Source of the DNA: DASUCS01 sp041166745
GTDB taxonomy: Bacteria; Actinomycetota; Acidimicrobiia; Acidimicrobiales; JACDCH01
DNA: 64,000 nt
Reading direction: 5' to 3'
Assembly (NCBI GenBank): GCA_041166745.1
Contig: JBEEGH010000028.1
Coordinates: forward strand, 1 to 64,000
The translations under genes were made by a program, and so were the position numbers. Shown here piece by piece: positions 1 to 8,608 of this stretch; position 1 is the stretch's first letter; the number at the start of each line of letters is the position of its first letter. The notes under the pieces were generated by a model. The model saw only the letters and a program-made list of their open reading frames with translations, did no database searches and was not told the DNA's origin.

Positions 1-36
1 CGCCTAAAAAACCCCCACAAACGCTCAAACGCCCAT

Positions 37-591
37 TCAGGCGTGGCGGCCGAGGGTGGCGAGGAGCTTGGTCTGGGGGTCGGCGTCGGCCGGGACGTCG
101 ACCTCGGTGCCGAACATGCCGCTGCCCTTGAGCAGGTCGATCTGCGGGGCGATCACCTCGAAGCAGGCGTCGACGAGCCCGGGATCGAGGGTCGTGTCCT
201 GTCCGGTGGCCTTGGCGAGGTCCCATCCGTGGACGAGGACGTCGATGAACCGGTGCCCGGCGTAGACCTCCGCGGGGACCGGACCGTACGAGACCGCGAC
301 CGGCTTCTGCATCGCGCCCGGCGCCGAGAACGCCGCGTTCGCTTGCTCCGCCGAGGTGTCGTAGTCCTCGACCGAGAAGGGGCGGTCGAGCGCATCGCCC
401 ACCTCCGCGATGGTCTTGCCCTCGACGAGGGGCGCAACCCAGTAGTTGCCGCTGATGACGTGTTGCAGCAGACCGCGTACGTCGTAGTCCTCACACGGCG
501 TCGGCGCGTCGAGCTGGTCAGCCTTGATCCCCGCGACGATCACCCCCGTCGCGGCGAGCGCATCGCGATGTACTTCGGGCAACGGTCTCAT
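37..591 (-). CDS. TIGR03086-type DinB-like metal-binding protein
   Basis: A 184-residue protein of the actinobacterial DinB/mycothiol-dependent maleylpyruvate isomerase N-terminal superfamily (TIGR03086 type). It opens with MRPLPEVHRDALAATG and carries the family-type segments PCEDYDVRGLLQHVISG and FIDVLVHGWDLAKATGQD. The histidines in LQHV and VHGW are the likely metal ligands. The ATG overlaps the TGA of the upstream SDR gene (ATGA), which fixes the start and implies translational coupling. Members of this family are thiol-dependent transferases or isomerases, but the substrate is rarely known and I do not assign one. Confidence 0.85.
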   Translation of the reverse strand: MRPLPEVHRDALAATGVIVAGIKADQLDAPTPCEDYDVRGLLQHVISGNYWVAPLVEGKTIAEVGDALDRPFSVEDYDTSAEQANAAFSAPGAMQKPVAVSYGPVPAEVYAGHRFIDVLVHGWDLAKATGQDTTLDPGLVDACFEVIAPQIDLLKGSGMFGTEVDVPADADPQTKLLATLGRHA

Positions 592-1373
592 GCTTCGGCC
601 TCCATCTGCTTGACGCGTTCTCTGGTGTAGTCCTTGCTGCCCTCGATGAACTGGCCGAGGTTGCCGTAGCGGTTGGCGGCGATGTCCTTGAACCAGTCGG
701 GCACGTAGATCTCGAACACGTTGTCTTCGATCTGCTGCTTCACCGCGTCGACCATCGCCTGGACCGGGAGCGCATCGAGATCGGCGAGCGACGTCTCGTT
801 GTCGGGCAGGTGGAACAACTCGGTGTCGATGATGCCGGGATTGACGAGGTTGATCTTGATGTCGGTGCCGTCGAGGTCGACCGCCAGCGATTCCATGAAC
901 GCGCTCAACGCCGCCTTCGACGCGCTGTACGCCGCCTCGCGCGGCGGGCCGAATCGCGCCGCGACCGACGAGATCGTGAGGATGCGTCCGGTCCCCCGCT
1001 TGATCATGCGCGGCAGCAACGCCAACGTCAGTCGCACCGGCGAGCTGTAGTTGATCGCCATCACGTCGTCGACGACGTCGGGCGTGAGTTGCAGCGCGTG
1101 GCGGCGCTTCGGGATGCCCGCGTTGTTGATCAGCAGGTCGATGCCGCCGAGCTCGTCGTCGGCCTGCTCGGCGAACGGACCCACGGCGTCGAGGTCGGAC
1201 AGGTCGATCACCCACTTCCGCGAGTCGGGCGCCGTCTGCTGACAGTCGGCCAGCACCTCCTCGAGCCGGTCCTTGCGCCGCGCGCAGATGCCGACGGTGT
1301 GCCCGTCGGCCGCGAACCCCCGGGCCAACCCCGCGCCGATCCCCGACGAAGCTCCCGTCACCAGAACATTCAC
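588..1373 (-). CDS. Short-chain dehydrogenase/reductase
   Basis: A 261-residue classical SDR, an NAD(P)-dependent oxidoreductase of alcohol or ketone groups. It shows the cofactor motif TGASSGIG at residues 6-13, NNAG at 83-86, a catalytic Ser at 135/136 and YSASK with Tyr149 and Lys153. Length is normal for the family. It sits 25 bases after the first 48-bp palindrome and is coupled by ATGA to the DinB-like gene downstream. The C-terminal extension (about residues 200-261) suggests the subgroup acting on acyl or lipid-like substrates, but the substrate cannot be read from the sequence. Confidence 0.9.
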   Translation of the reverse strand: MNVLVTGASSGIGAGLARGFAADGHTVGICARRKDRLEEVLADCQQTAPDSRKWVIDLSDLDAVGPFAEQADDELGGIDLLINNAGIPKRRHALQLTPDVVDDVMAINYSSPVRLTLALLPRMIKRGTGRILTISSVAARFGPPREAAYSASKAALSAFMESLAVDLDGTDIKINLVNPGIIDTELFHLPDNETSLADLDALPVQAMVDAVKQQIEDNVFEIYVPDWFKDIAANRYGNLGQFIEGSKDYTRERVKQMEAEA

Positions 1374-1398
1374 GTCAGTGCTCCTCTAGTTCCTGGCG

Positions 1399-1446
1399 AA
1401 ATCCAGTGCACTACGACACAAAAGTGTGTCGCTATGCACTGGATTT
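1399..1446. repeat. 48-bp palindromic repeat, copy 1 (3' end of amine oxidase gene)
   Basis: Two 22-bp arms around the loop AAAG. The arms pair except at three internal positions (1411-1413 against 1432-1434), because the left arm has the CTAC version and the right arm the TAGC version of the central tetranucleotide. Read on the minus strand, the right arm supplies the last codons of the amine oxidase, Lys-Ser-Ser-Ala-stop (TAG 1432-1434). The left arm, which terminates no gene, lacks the in-frame TAG. No U-tract follows. Probably a transcription terminator or boundary element. Confidence 0.9.
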
Positions 1447-3279
1447 GGCGTCGGTGGGGTGGCAGGCGGGGGGTGGGAGGTCGAGGGTGGGGTTGCGGTC
1501 GAAGAAGCCGACCGGGACCAGCGAGAAGCCGGCGTACTCGACGGGCATCACGGGCCAGTCCTCCGGGCGGGGGATGTGCGTGACGCCGAAGGTGTGCCAC
1601 AACACGACGTCGGTGTCGACGAGCGAGCGGTCGGCCGCGGTCCACTGCGGCAACCCGTCGCCGCCGGCCGACTGGTTCGGATACCCGCCCGCAGCCCGCA
1701 TCTCCGACGGCGCGTACGGCGTGACCCACAGGTTGCGTGTCGCGAACGCGGCGCGGCGGCCGACCGACGACGACGGGTCGGCCAGCAACGTCGGCGTCGA
1801 GCCGGGCACGAGCTTGTACGCCACCGGCTCGCCCAGCGCGTTGCGCACGTCGGGGTTGACGATCTTCCACGTGCGGCTCTTCGTCGGATCGACGACGCGC
1901 TGCGCGGCCTGCTCGCTGGCCAAGAGCGTCGCGTGCGGCTTGAACGAATGGTCGGACGCACCGGGGTCGGGCAGCACGTCGACTTCGTACACCTCGTTGT
2001 GCCCGCCGTCGACGTCGAGGTCGAGCCGCGCGCAGAACAGATGCTGGTGATACGGCGCCGCGAGCCCGGACGCGACCATCGACGCGTGCGTCGGCGCGTC
2101 GCCCGCGGGGTCGACCGCCATCGTCGACATGATCCCGGTGAGCTTCACCTCGAGCTGGATCGTGCCGTCGAGGTAGAGGTACCAGTAGAAGCCGTACTCG
2201 TAGTTGCCGACGGTCGAGATCGAGCTGACGACGAGCCGGCGCGAGCGGCGCACTTCGGTGGTGCCGCCCTGCATGTCCCAGTGCTTCCAGAGGATGCCGT
2301 AGTCCTCCTCGTGGATGCAGATGGCGTTCTTGTGCACCTGCGGTTTGCCGTGCTCGTCGGAGAACACGGCGTCGAGGTAGCGGATCTCGCCGAGGCAGTC
2401 GCAACCGAGCTCGAGCGAGTTGACCATGCGGCCGAGACCCCACTCGCCCGCGTCGAACGCGTTCTTCCATCCGTGCAACGGTCCGGGATCGCCGTAGGGT
2501 ACGACCATCTCGCTGATCGACGCGCGGTGCACGATCGAGCGGCCGTCGAACGCGATCGTGTGGAGCACGAGCCCCTCGTACGGATCCATCGACACCTGCA
2601 GCGACCATCGCTGCCAGTCGATGCGGTGGCCGTCGATGGTGAAGCTCGGCCCTTCGGGTTGGACGATCTCGAGCGGCTTGAGATCGGTGCGGGCGACGTG
2701 ATCGGCGGCGAGGTACGAGCCCTTGTCGGCGGGGATCGGCGTGACGCCGTGGTCTTGTACCTCGAGCACCTCGCCGCGGCCCATGTCGACGATGGCGACG
2801 ACGCCCTCGATCGGGCGGCCGTAACCGTTGTCGGTGGGCTCGTCGCGCAGGAACGCGATCACCCGCGTGATGCGTCGCCCCTCTTCGTGCGCGATGCCGA
2901 ACGTGCCCGCGGGCCACGGGTCGAGTTGCACCTTCGCCATGTCGTCGATGCCGCGCCGTTTCATCGCCGCGATGAACTCCGCGTTCTCCATCACGGCGAC
3001 GATGGCGTTGATGCTGTCTTCGAACAGCAGCGCGGGACGCGCGTCGGGCACGTGCTCGACCGATTCCACGCACTCGTCCGTGAGCGAGATGATCGCTTCG
3101 AGCAACCCGGCTCCGGGACCCGGCACGAGCGTGATGGCGGCGCGCCGCTCGACCGCGTCGCCGCGTAACTCGTCTTTCGTCGGCTCGTCGAGCACGACGC
3201 GCGCCACCAGGCCGTCGTGTCCGAAGATCTCGACGGCCTTGATGATCTCGTCGGCGGTGAGGGGATCGAGCGCGTTCAC
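1432..3279 (-). CDS. Copper-containing primary amine oxidase
   Basis: A 615-residue copper/topaquinone amine oxidase, which converts primary amines to aldehydes, ammonia and H2O2. The cofactor tyrosine is Tyr360 in TVGNYEYGF. Copper ligands are His411 and His413 in YHQHLFCARLD and probably His568 in FGVTHIPRPEDWPVMP. The catalytic base is Asp276 in FDAGEWGLG. Length fits bacterial homologues. The GTG start overlaps the TGA of the upstream PhyH gene (GTGA); an in-frame start 17 codons upstream would lie inside PhyH and is less likely. The last four residues, KSSA, and the TAG stop are encoded by palindrome copy 1. Confidence 0.95.
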   Translation of the reverse strand: MNALDPLTADEIIKAVEIFGHDGLVARVVLDEPTKDELRGDAVERRAAITLVPGPGAGLLEAIISLTDECVESVEHVPDARPALLFEDSINAIVAVMENAEFIAAMKRRGIDDMAKVQLDPWPAGTFGIAHEEGRRITRVIAFLRDEPTDNGYGRPIEGVVAIVDMGRGEVLEVQDHGVTPIPADKGSYLAADHVARTDLKPLEIVQPEGPSFTIDGHRIDWQRWSLQVSMDPYEGLVLHTIAFDGRSIVHRASISEMVVPYGDPGPLHGWKNAFDAGEWGLGRMVNSLELGCDCLGEIRYLDAVFSDEHGKPQVHKNAICIHEEDYGILWKHWDMQGGTTEVRRSRRLVVSSISTVGNYEYGFYWYLYLDGTIQLEVKLTGIMSTMAVDPAGDAPTHASMVASGLAAPYHQHLFCARLDLDVDGGHNEVYEVDVLPDPGASDHSFKPHATLLASEQAAQRVVDPTKSRTWKIVNPDVRNALGEPVAYKLVPGSTPTLLADPSSSVGRRAAFATRNLWVTPYAPSEMRAAGGYPNQSAGGDGLPQWTAADRSLVDTDVVLWHTFGVTHIPRPEDWPVMPVEYAGFSLVPVGFFDRNPTLDLPPPACHPTDAKSSA

Positions 3280-4103
3280 AACCGCACACCATCGCGCAGC
3301 ACCGGGAACTGACGGTCGGGATCGTCGCACGGCACGTTGCCGTCGTTGCTGCGCGTGTACGCCCCCGCGGGCGCGTACTGCACGATGTACGCCTTGCGCA
3401 CCTCGTCGGTGAGGTTCGGACCCGTCAAGTGCGGCATCAGACTCGAGAACACCACCGCGCCGCCGGCCTTCACGGGCGCGGCCGCCTGCACCTCACCTGG
3501 CGGCTCGGCGAAGCACTCGAAGCCGAGCGGCTCGACGTAGTGATGGGCCAGCGTGCCGTGCTTGTGCAGCCCGGGTGCGACGCGCGGGCACCCGTTGTCG
3601 AGCGTGGCATCGGTGAGCGCCAACCACACCGTCAAGTACTGCTGCGGCTCGATGAACGTGTAGCCGTTGTCCTGATGCCACGGGAACCGACGGGGCTTCT
3701 CGGGCTTCTTGTAGACGGCTTGGTCCCAGTAGAGGTTCACGTCGGGGCCGATGAGATCCGCGCAGAGATCCGTGAGGGGCGCAGATGACACGAGGGCGCG
3801 CAAGACCTTCGATCGCGACGCGATGTGCGGGGTGAAGGTGAGCGCCCCGGACTCCGCAATCTCCATGCGCTCGTTGGGCTGCGTCTTGAGAAAGGCCTCG
3901 ACCGACGCCTCGAAGCGGTCGGTTCGCTCGGTCACGGCGGCCAGCGTCGCAGCGTCGATCAGGTCCTCGATCACGATGTAGCCGTCGCGATCGAACTGGG
4001 CCGCCTGGTCGTCGGTCACACGGCGGAAGGGCCCTTTCCTGTCCTCCCACACGAACGACGTGTTCCAGTGATGGCGCTCGAGCGCCGCCTCGGTTTTCCC
4101 CAC
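3276..4103 (-). CDS. Phytanoyl-CoA dioxygenase (PhyH) family oxygenase
   Basis: A 275-residue Fe(II)/2-oxoglutarate-dependent oxygenase of the PhyH family. The iron triad is visible: His143 and Asp145 in PWHQDNGY and His225 in LMPHLTGPN, with Arg236 as the probable 2-oxoglutarate anchor. It starts with GTG and ends in a GTGA overlap with the amine oxidase gene, so the two are co-transcribed. Actinobacterial PhyH proteins hydroxylate diverse small molecules, and coupling to an amine oxidase suggests a nitrogen-containing substrate; this is inference only. Confidence 0.88.
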   Translation of the reverse strand: MGKTEAALERHHWNTSFVWEDRKGPFRRVTDDQAAQFDRDGYIVIEDLIDAATLAAVTERTDRFEASVEAFLKTQPNERMEIAESGALTFTPHIASRSKVLRALVSSAPLTDLCADLIGPDVNLYWDQAVYKKPEKPRRFPWHQDNGYTFIEPQQYLTVWLALTDATLDNGCPRVAPGLHKHGTLAHHYVEPLGFECFAEPPGEVQAAAPVKAGGAVVFSSLMPHLTGPNLTDEVRKAYIVQYAPAGAYTRSNDGNVPCDDPDRQFPVLRDGVRL

Positions 4104-4115
4104 GGGTCAGCAGCG

Positions 4116-4121
4116 TAGATT
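4116..4121 (+). promoter_or_regulatory. Candidate -10 box TAGATT, near-leaderless start
   Basis: The divergent gap between the PhyH and hydrolase genes is only 27 bases. It contains TAGATT ending nine bases before the hydrolase ATG, and no Shine-Dalgarno sequence. This spacing would give a leaderless or nearly leaderless mRNA, a common actinobacterial arrangement. No convincing -35 is visible. Confidence 0.35.
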
Positions 4122-4130
4122 CGGATCCTC

Positions 4131-5021
4131 ATGGACATTCAGTTCGTCAAGATCCACGGTCACGACGTCGCCTACCGCTCCGCCGGCCACGGCCCCGAGG
4201 TGCTCGTCTTCGTACACGGCATCGCCGGCAGCTCGTCGACGTGGGAGCGGGTGATGCGCCGCCTCGACGGTGACCGCTACACGATGATCGCCCCCGACCT
4301 GTTGGGGCACGGTGAGTCGGCGAAACCGCGCGGCGACTACAGCCTCGGCGCGTACGCGTCTGGCATCCGCGACCTGCTCGCGGTGCTCGGCCACGAACGG
4401 GCGACGATCATCGGCCACAGCCTCGGCGGCGGCATCGCGATGCAGTTCGCCTACCAGTTCCCCGACATGTGTGCGCGGCTCGTGCTCACGTGCAGCGGTG
4501 GGTTGGGCAAAGAGGTCAACGCGCTGTTGCGGGTGATCAGCGCGCCCGGCTCGGAGTACGTGCTGCCGGTGGTGCTCACCGCGCGCGTGCATCGCGTGGC
4601 CGAATCGGTCGGACGGCTCATCGGTAAGTCCGGCCTGCGCGGCGATCCGTTCTGGGGTGAGGTGTGGGCGTCGTACACGCGGCTCACCGACGCGCGGACA
4701 CAGCGCGCGTTCGTGCACACCATTCGCGCGGTGATCGACGTGGCCGGGCAGCGCGTCAGCGCCCGAGATCGCCTTTATCTCGCGAAAGAGGTACCGACGC
4801 TGATCATCTGGGGTAACCGCGATGGCGTGATTCCCGTCTCGCACGCCCATGCCGCCCACGAGCTCATGCCGGGGAGCCGGCTCGAGATCATCGAAGGGGC
4901 GGGCCATTTCGTGCCGATCGAGCACCCCGCGGTGATTGCGTCGATCCTCGACGACTTCATGACGACCACCGAGCCCGCGCACGTGCTGCCGGGACAGTGG
5001 CAGCAGGTGCTCACCTCGTGA
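4131..5021 (+). CDS. Alpha/beta-fold hydrolase
   Basis: A 296-residue alpha/beta hydrolase. The oxyanion HG motif is at residues 29-30 (VFVHGIAGSSSTW), the nucleophile elbow GHSLGG has Ser97, the acid is Asp231 in WGNRDGVIP and the base is His259 in EGAGHFVPIEHP. The triad is complete, so it should be an active esterase, lipase or C-C hydrolase. It overlaps the WS/DGAT gene by GTGA, which suggests a lipid or acyl-ester role. No signal peptide is present, so it acts in the cytoplasm. Confidence 0.92.
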   Translation: MDIQFVKIHGHDVAYRSAGHGPEVLVFVHGIAGSSSTWERVMRRLDGDRYTMIAPDLLGHGESAKPRGDYSLGAYASGIRDLLAVLGHERATIIGHSLGGGIAMQFAYQFPDMCARLVLTCSGGLGKEVNALLRVISAPGSEYVLPVVLTARVHRVAESVGRLIGKSGLRGDPFWGEVWASYTRLTDARTQRAFVHTIRAVIDVAGQRVSARDRLYLAKEVPTLIIWGNRDGVIPVSHAHAAHELMPGSRLEIIEGAGHFVPIEHPAVIASILDDFMTTTEPAHVLPGQWQQVLTS

Positions 5022-6415
5022 ACCGACTCAGCGGTCTCGATGCGAGCTTCCTCTACATGGAGAAGGCCAACGCCAACTCGCACATGCACGTGGCGTTCAC
5101 GATCATCACCGACCCGAGCACGGTCGAAGGCGGCTACAGCTTCGACAAGGTTCTCGACCTCGTGCGCGAACGGCTGCCATTGGTGCCGCCGTTCCGCCGC
5201 CGGTTGGTCGACGTGCCGTTCGGTCTGCACCATCCGGTGTGGATCGAAGACCCGGACTTCGACCTCGAGTACCACGTGCGCCGCGCTGCTCTGCCCGCGC
5301 CGGGCGGGAAGGCCGAGCTCGCCGAGTTCGCGGCCGACGTGATGAGCCGTCCGCTCGATCACGACCGCCCGCTGTGGGAGATGTACATCGTCGAAGGGCT
5401 CGAAGACGGCCAGGTCGCGTCCGTGGTGAAGACGCATCACGCGGCGATCGACGGCGTGGCCGGAACGGAGCTGGCGGCGATGTTGCTCGACATCGAGCCG
5501 ACGCCCGCACCGCGCGACATCGAAGACCTGTGGCAGTCCGAGCCCGTTCCGAGCGACGCGTCATTGGTGGCGAACGCGATGGCCGACCTCGCCGTGCAGC
5601 CCGTGCGCGTCGCGCGCGCCGCGCGCCGGCTGGCCGAGCGCACGATCGGGATGCAGCGCTGGAACCGGCGGCCGGAATCGACGTCGCTCCCGGGCACGTT
5701 CGCGGCGCCGCCGTCGATCCTGAACGTGGCCATCACCGGCCACCGCCGCGTCGCGTTCACCGAGCTCGCGTTGGCCGACATCAAGACGGTGAAGAGCGCG
5801 CTCGGCGGCACGGTGAACGACGTCGTGCTCGCAGTGTGCGCCGGTGCACTGCGCGGCTACCTCGAGAAGCGGGGCGAGCTGCCCGACGAACCACTCGTGG
5901 CGATGGTGCCCGTATCGGTGCGCACCGACGAGACCCTCGAAGGGAACCAGGTCACGGCGATGATGGCGCCGCTCGCCACCGACATCGCCGATCCCACCGA
6001 CCGTCTCCACGCGATCACCGCGGCCACGCGCGACTTGAAGGAGCGCGAGAAGGCCGTCGGCGCGACGTCGATGACGGAATGGGCCGACGTGATGTCGCCG
6101 TCGCTGGCCGCGCTGGCCGGTCGATTGACGAGCCGCCTCACGATCGCGGAGATCATCCGCCCGCAGTTCAACGTGACGATCTCCAACGTGCCGGGGCCGC
6201 CGATCCCGCTGTACTGCGCGGGCGCGAAGCTCACTGCGCTGTACCCGCTCGGCCCGATCCCCGACGGCGCCGCGCTCAACATCACGGTGATCAGCTACTT
6301 AGAGCACCTGTTCGTCGGCGTGGTGGCCGACCGCGATGCGTTGCCCGACGTGGACGACCTCGCCGCCGCCCTGAACGACGCCCTCGCCGAGCTGCTCGCC
6401 GTTTCGACAACCTGA
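5018..6415 (+). CDS. WS/DGAT wax ester synthase/diacylglycerol acyltransferase
   Basis: A 465-residue acyltransferase that would join acyl-CoA to a long-chain alcohol or diacylglycerol, making wax esters or triacylglycerol. The catalytic HHxxxDG motif is HHAAIDG at residues 140-146, and the N-terminus MNRLSGLDASFLYME is typical of the family. A second family block, NVTISNVPGPP, lies about 80 residues before the C-terminus. The GTG start is chosen because it overlaps the hydrolase stop as GTGA; an in-frame GTG 21 bases upstream also exists. The pairing with a hydrolase fits storage-lipid metabolism. Confidence 0.93.
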   Translation: MNRLSGLDASFLYMEKANANSHMHVAFTIITDPSTVEGGYSFDKVLDLVRERLPLVPPFRRRLVDVPFGLHHPVWIEDPDFDLEYHVRRAALPAPGGKAELAEFAADVMSRPLDHDRPLWEMYIVEGLEDGQVASVVKTHHAAIDGVAGTELAAMLLDIEPTPAPRDIEDLWQSEPVPSDASLVANAMADLAVQPVRVARAARRLAERTIGMQRWNRRPESTSLPGTFAAPPSILNVAITGHRRVAFTELALADIKTVKSALGGTVNDVVLAVCAGALRGYLEKRGELPDEPLVAMVPVSVRTDETLEGNQVTAMMAPLATDIADPTDRLHAITAATRDLKEREKAVGATSMTEWADVMSPSLAALAGRLTSRLTIAEIIRPQFNVTISNVPGPPIPLYCAGAKLTALYPLGPIPDGAALNITVISYLEHLFVGVVADRDALPDVDDLAAALNDALAELLAVSTT

Positions 6416-6439
6416 GGGCATTTCCTCCACCATTGATCC

Positions 6440-8608
6440 GTGCTGAAGCGGATCGCTGACGTTTGCTATCGCCATCGTTGGCGTGTCCTCATCGCGTGGA
6501 TCGTGGTGCTGATCGGCGTCAACACGGCCGGCGGGGCACTGGGGGCCAGCTTCGGCGAGAGCTTCAACCTGCCGAGCACCGACTCGCAGAAGGCCTTCGA
6601 CCTGCTCGACAAGCGCTTTCCCGAGCGCGCCGGCCAGACCGCGTTCATCGTTTTCAAGGCCACGCCGACGATCGAGTCGCAGAGGGCCGCCATCGACGGC
6701 ACGCTGAACGAGCTGCGCAACGTGCCGAACATCATCGACGTGCGCGACCTCACCGTGTCGCCCAAGACGCCGCAGATCGCGTTTGCCGAGATGCAGTTCC
6801 AGTCGTCCGGTGGGCGCGAGCGGCTTTCCGACACGACCGTCGAGGCCGTGAAGGCCATCGCCGCGAAAGACTCGGCGGGATTGCAGATCGAGTTGTCCGG
6901 GATGTTCGGCGAGCCGCCCTCGTTCGGGCTGAGTGAGCTCGTCGGCGTCGGCGCGGCGATCGTGATCCTGCTCATCACCTTCGGCTCGGTACTGGCGATG
7001 GGCCTCCCGCTGCTGAACGCGATCTTCGGGCTCGGCGTCGGCCTCGCGGGGATCACGCTCATGACCCATCTGGTGTCGATGCCAGAGTTCGCGCCGCAGC
7101 TTGCGATCATGATCGGTCTCGGCGTCGGTATCGACTACGCGCTGTTCATCATCACGCGCTTCCGCCAAGGCATCCATTCCGGCCTCGACCCGGAGGCCGC
7201 GGTGGTGAAAGCGCTGGCGACGTCGGGCAAGGCCGTGTTCTTCGCCGGCTGCACGGTGATCATCTCGCTCGCCGGCATGTACGTGATCGGCATCGACTTC
7301 GTGAGTGGGCTCGCAACTGCGGCGATCATCGCGGTCGCGCTCACGATCGCAACGTCGCTCACCTTGCTGCCCGCGATCCTCGGCTTCGTCGGCAAGAACA
7401 TCGACAAGCTGCACGTGCCAGGTGTCAGCCGCGGCGAACACGAGCGCGACGGTTTCTGGTACCGGTGGAGCCGTTTGATCCAGCGACGGCCGGTGCCGTT
7501 CGCGGTCGCCGCGCTGGCGGTGTTGCTCGTCTTGGCCTCGCCGGTGTCGACCATCCAGCTCGGCTCATCCGACGACGGCAACCGGCCAACCTCCGACACG
7601 ACCCGCCGGGCGTACGACCTGCTGGCGGAGGGCTTCGGCGCCGGATTCAACGGACCCTTGCTGTTGGCGTTCGACGTGCCCGCCGGTGTTGGCGACGATG
7701 CGTTGGCGCGGATACACGACGACGTCGCGGCCACCCCGGGTGTGCAGTTCGCGCTGCCGGCGACGTTCAACCCGCAGCACGACACCGCGGTGATGCCCGT
7801 GTTCCTGACGACGGCACCGCAAGATCCGAAGTCGGTGCAGTTGATCCACCATCTGCGCACCGACGTGTTGCCGCGCGCCGTGGGTGACACCGGCATCGAT
7901 GCGCACGTCGGCGGCATCACCGCCGCGTTCGACGACGTGAGCACGTACGTCGAGGAGCGGCTGCCGCTGTTCATCGGTGTGGTGCTGCTGCTGTCGTTCC
8001 TGTTGCTGCTGGTCGTGTTCCGATCGCTGCTCGTGCCGTTGAAGGCCGTGATCATGAACCTGCTCTCGATCGGCGCGGCGTACGGCGCGCTCGTCGGCGT
8101 GTTCCAGAAGGGCATCGGCGCGTCGATCATCGACGTGAAGCAAGGGCCGATCGAGAGCTTCCTACCGATGATGCTCTTCGCCATCCTCTTCGGCTTGTCG
8201 ATGGACTACGAGGTGTTCCTCCTGTCGCGCGTCAAGGAAGAGTACGACCGCACGGGCGACAACGCCGCCGCCGTGGCCGACGGTGTGAATGCAACGGCAC
8301 GCGTGATCACCGCCGCCGCGCTGATCATGGTCTTCGTCTTCGGGTCGTTCATGTTCGGCGACGATCGCGTGCTGAAGGAGTTCGGCTTCGGGCTGGCGGT
8401 GGCGATCTTCGTCGACGCCACGATCGTGCGAATGGTGCTGGTGCCGGCGACGATGGAACTGCTGGGCGACGCCAACTGGTGGCTGCCGAAGTGGCTCGAC
8501 CGCATCCTGCCGAACGTGCACATCGAGGGCGAGCCGGATCTCGATCATGAGATCGAGGAGCTCTTGGATTCGACCACGGTGGTAGAAGAAAAGGGTGCCC
8601 CTCGCTGA
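6440..8608 (+). CDS. MMPL-family RND transporter
   Basis: A 722-residue MMPL/RND-superfamily membrane transporter. It shows the duplicated RND layout: an N-terminal membrane helix (about residues 14-32), an extracytoplasmic domain, a helix block at about 165-320, a second extracytoplasmic domain and a second helix block at about 490-680. The proton-relay-type motifs GVGIDYALF (about 227) and GLSMDYEVFLLSR (about 587) are present. It starts with GTG and lies 24 bases after the WS/DGAT gene, so lipid export is a reasonable guess. Its 3' end overlaps the formate dehydrogenase start by 14 bases. Confidence 0.92.
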   Translation: MLKRIADVCYRHRWRVLIAWIVVLIGVNTAGGALGASFGESFNLPSTDSQKAFDLLDKRFPERAGQTAFIVFKATPTIESQRAAIDGTLNELRNVPNIIDVRDLTVSPKTPQIAFAEMQFQSSGGRERLSDTTVEAVKAIAAKDSAGLQIELSGMFGEPPSFGLSELVGVGAAIVILLITFGSVLAMGLPLLNAIFGLGVGLAGITLMTHLVSMPEFAPQLAIMIGLGVGIDYALFIITRFRQGIHSGLDPEAAVVKALATSGKAVFFAGCTVIISLAGMYVIGIDFVSGLATAAIIAVALTIATSLTLLPAILGFVGKNIDKLHVPGVSRGEHERDGFWYRWSRLIQRRPVPFAVAALAVLLVLASPVSTIQLGSSDDGNRPTSDTTRRAYDLLAEGFGAGFNGPLLLAFDVPAGVGDDALARIHDDVAATPGVQFALPATFNPQHDTAVMPVFLTTAPQDPKSVQLIHHLRTDVLPRAVGDTGIDAHVGGITAAFDDVSTYVEERLPLFIGVVLLLSFLLLLVVFRSLLVPLKAVIMNLLSIGAAYGALVGVFQKGIGASIIDVKQGPIESFLPMMLFAILFGLSMDYEVFLLSRVKEEYDRTGDNAAAVADGVNATARVITAAALIMVFVFGSFMFGDDRVLKEFGFGLAVAIFVDATIVRMVLVPATMELLGDANWWLPKWLDRILPNVHIEGEPDLDHEIEELLDSTTVVEEKGAPR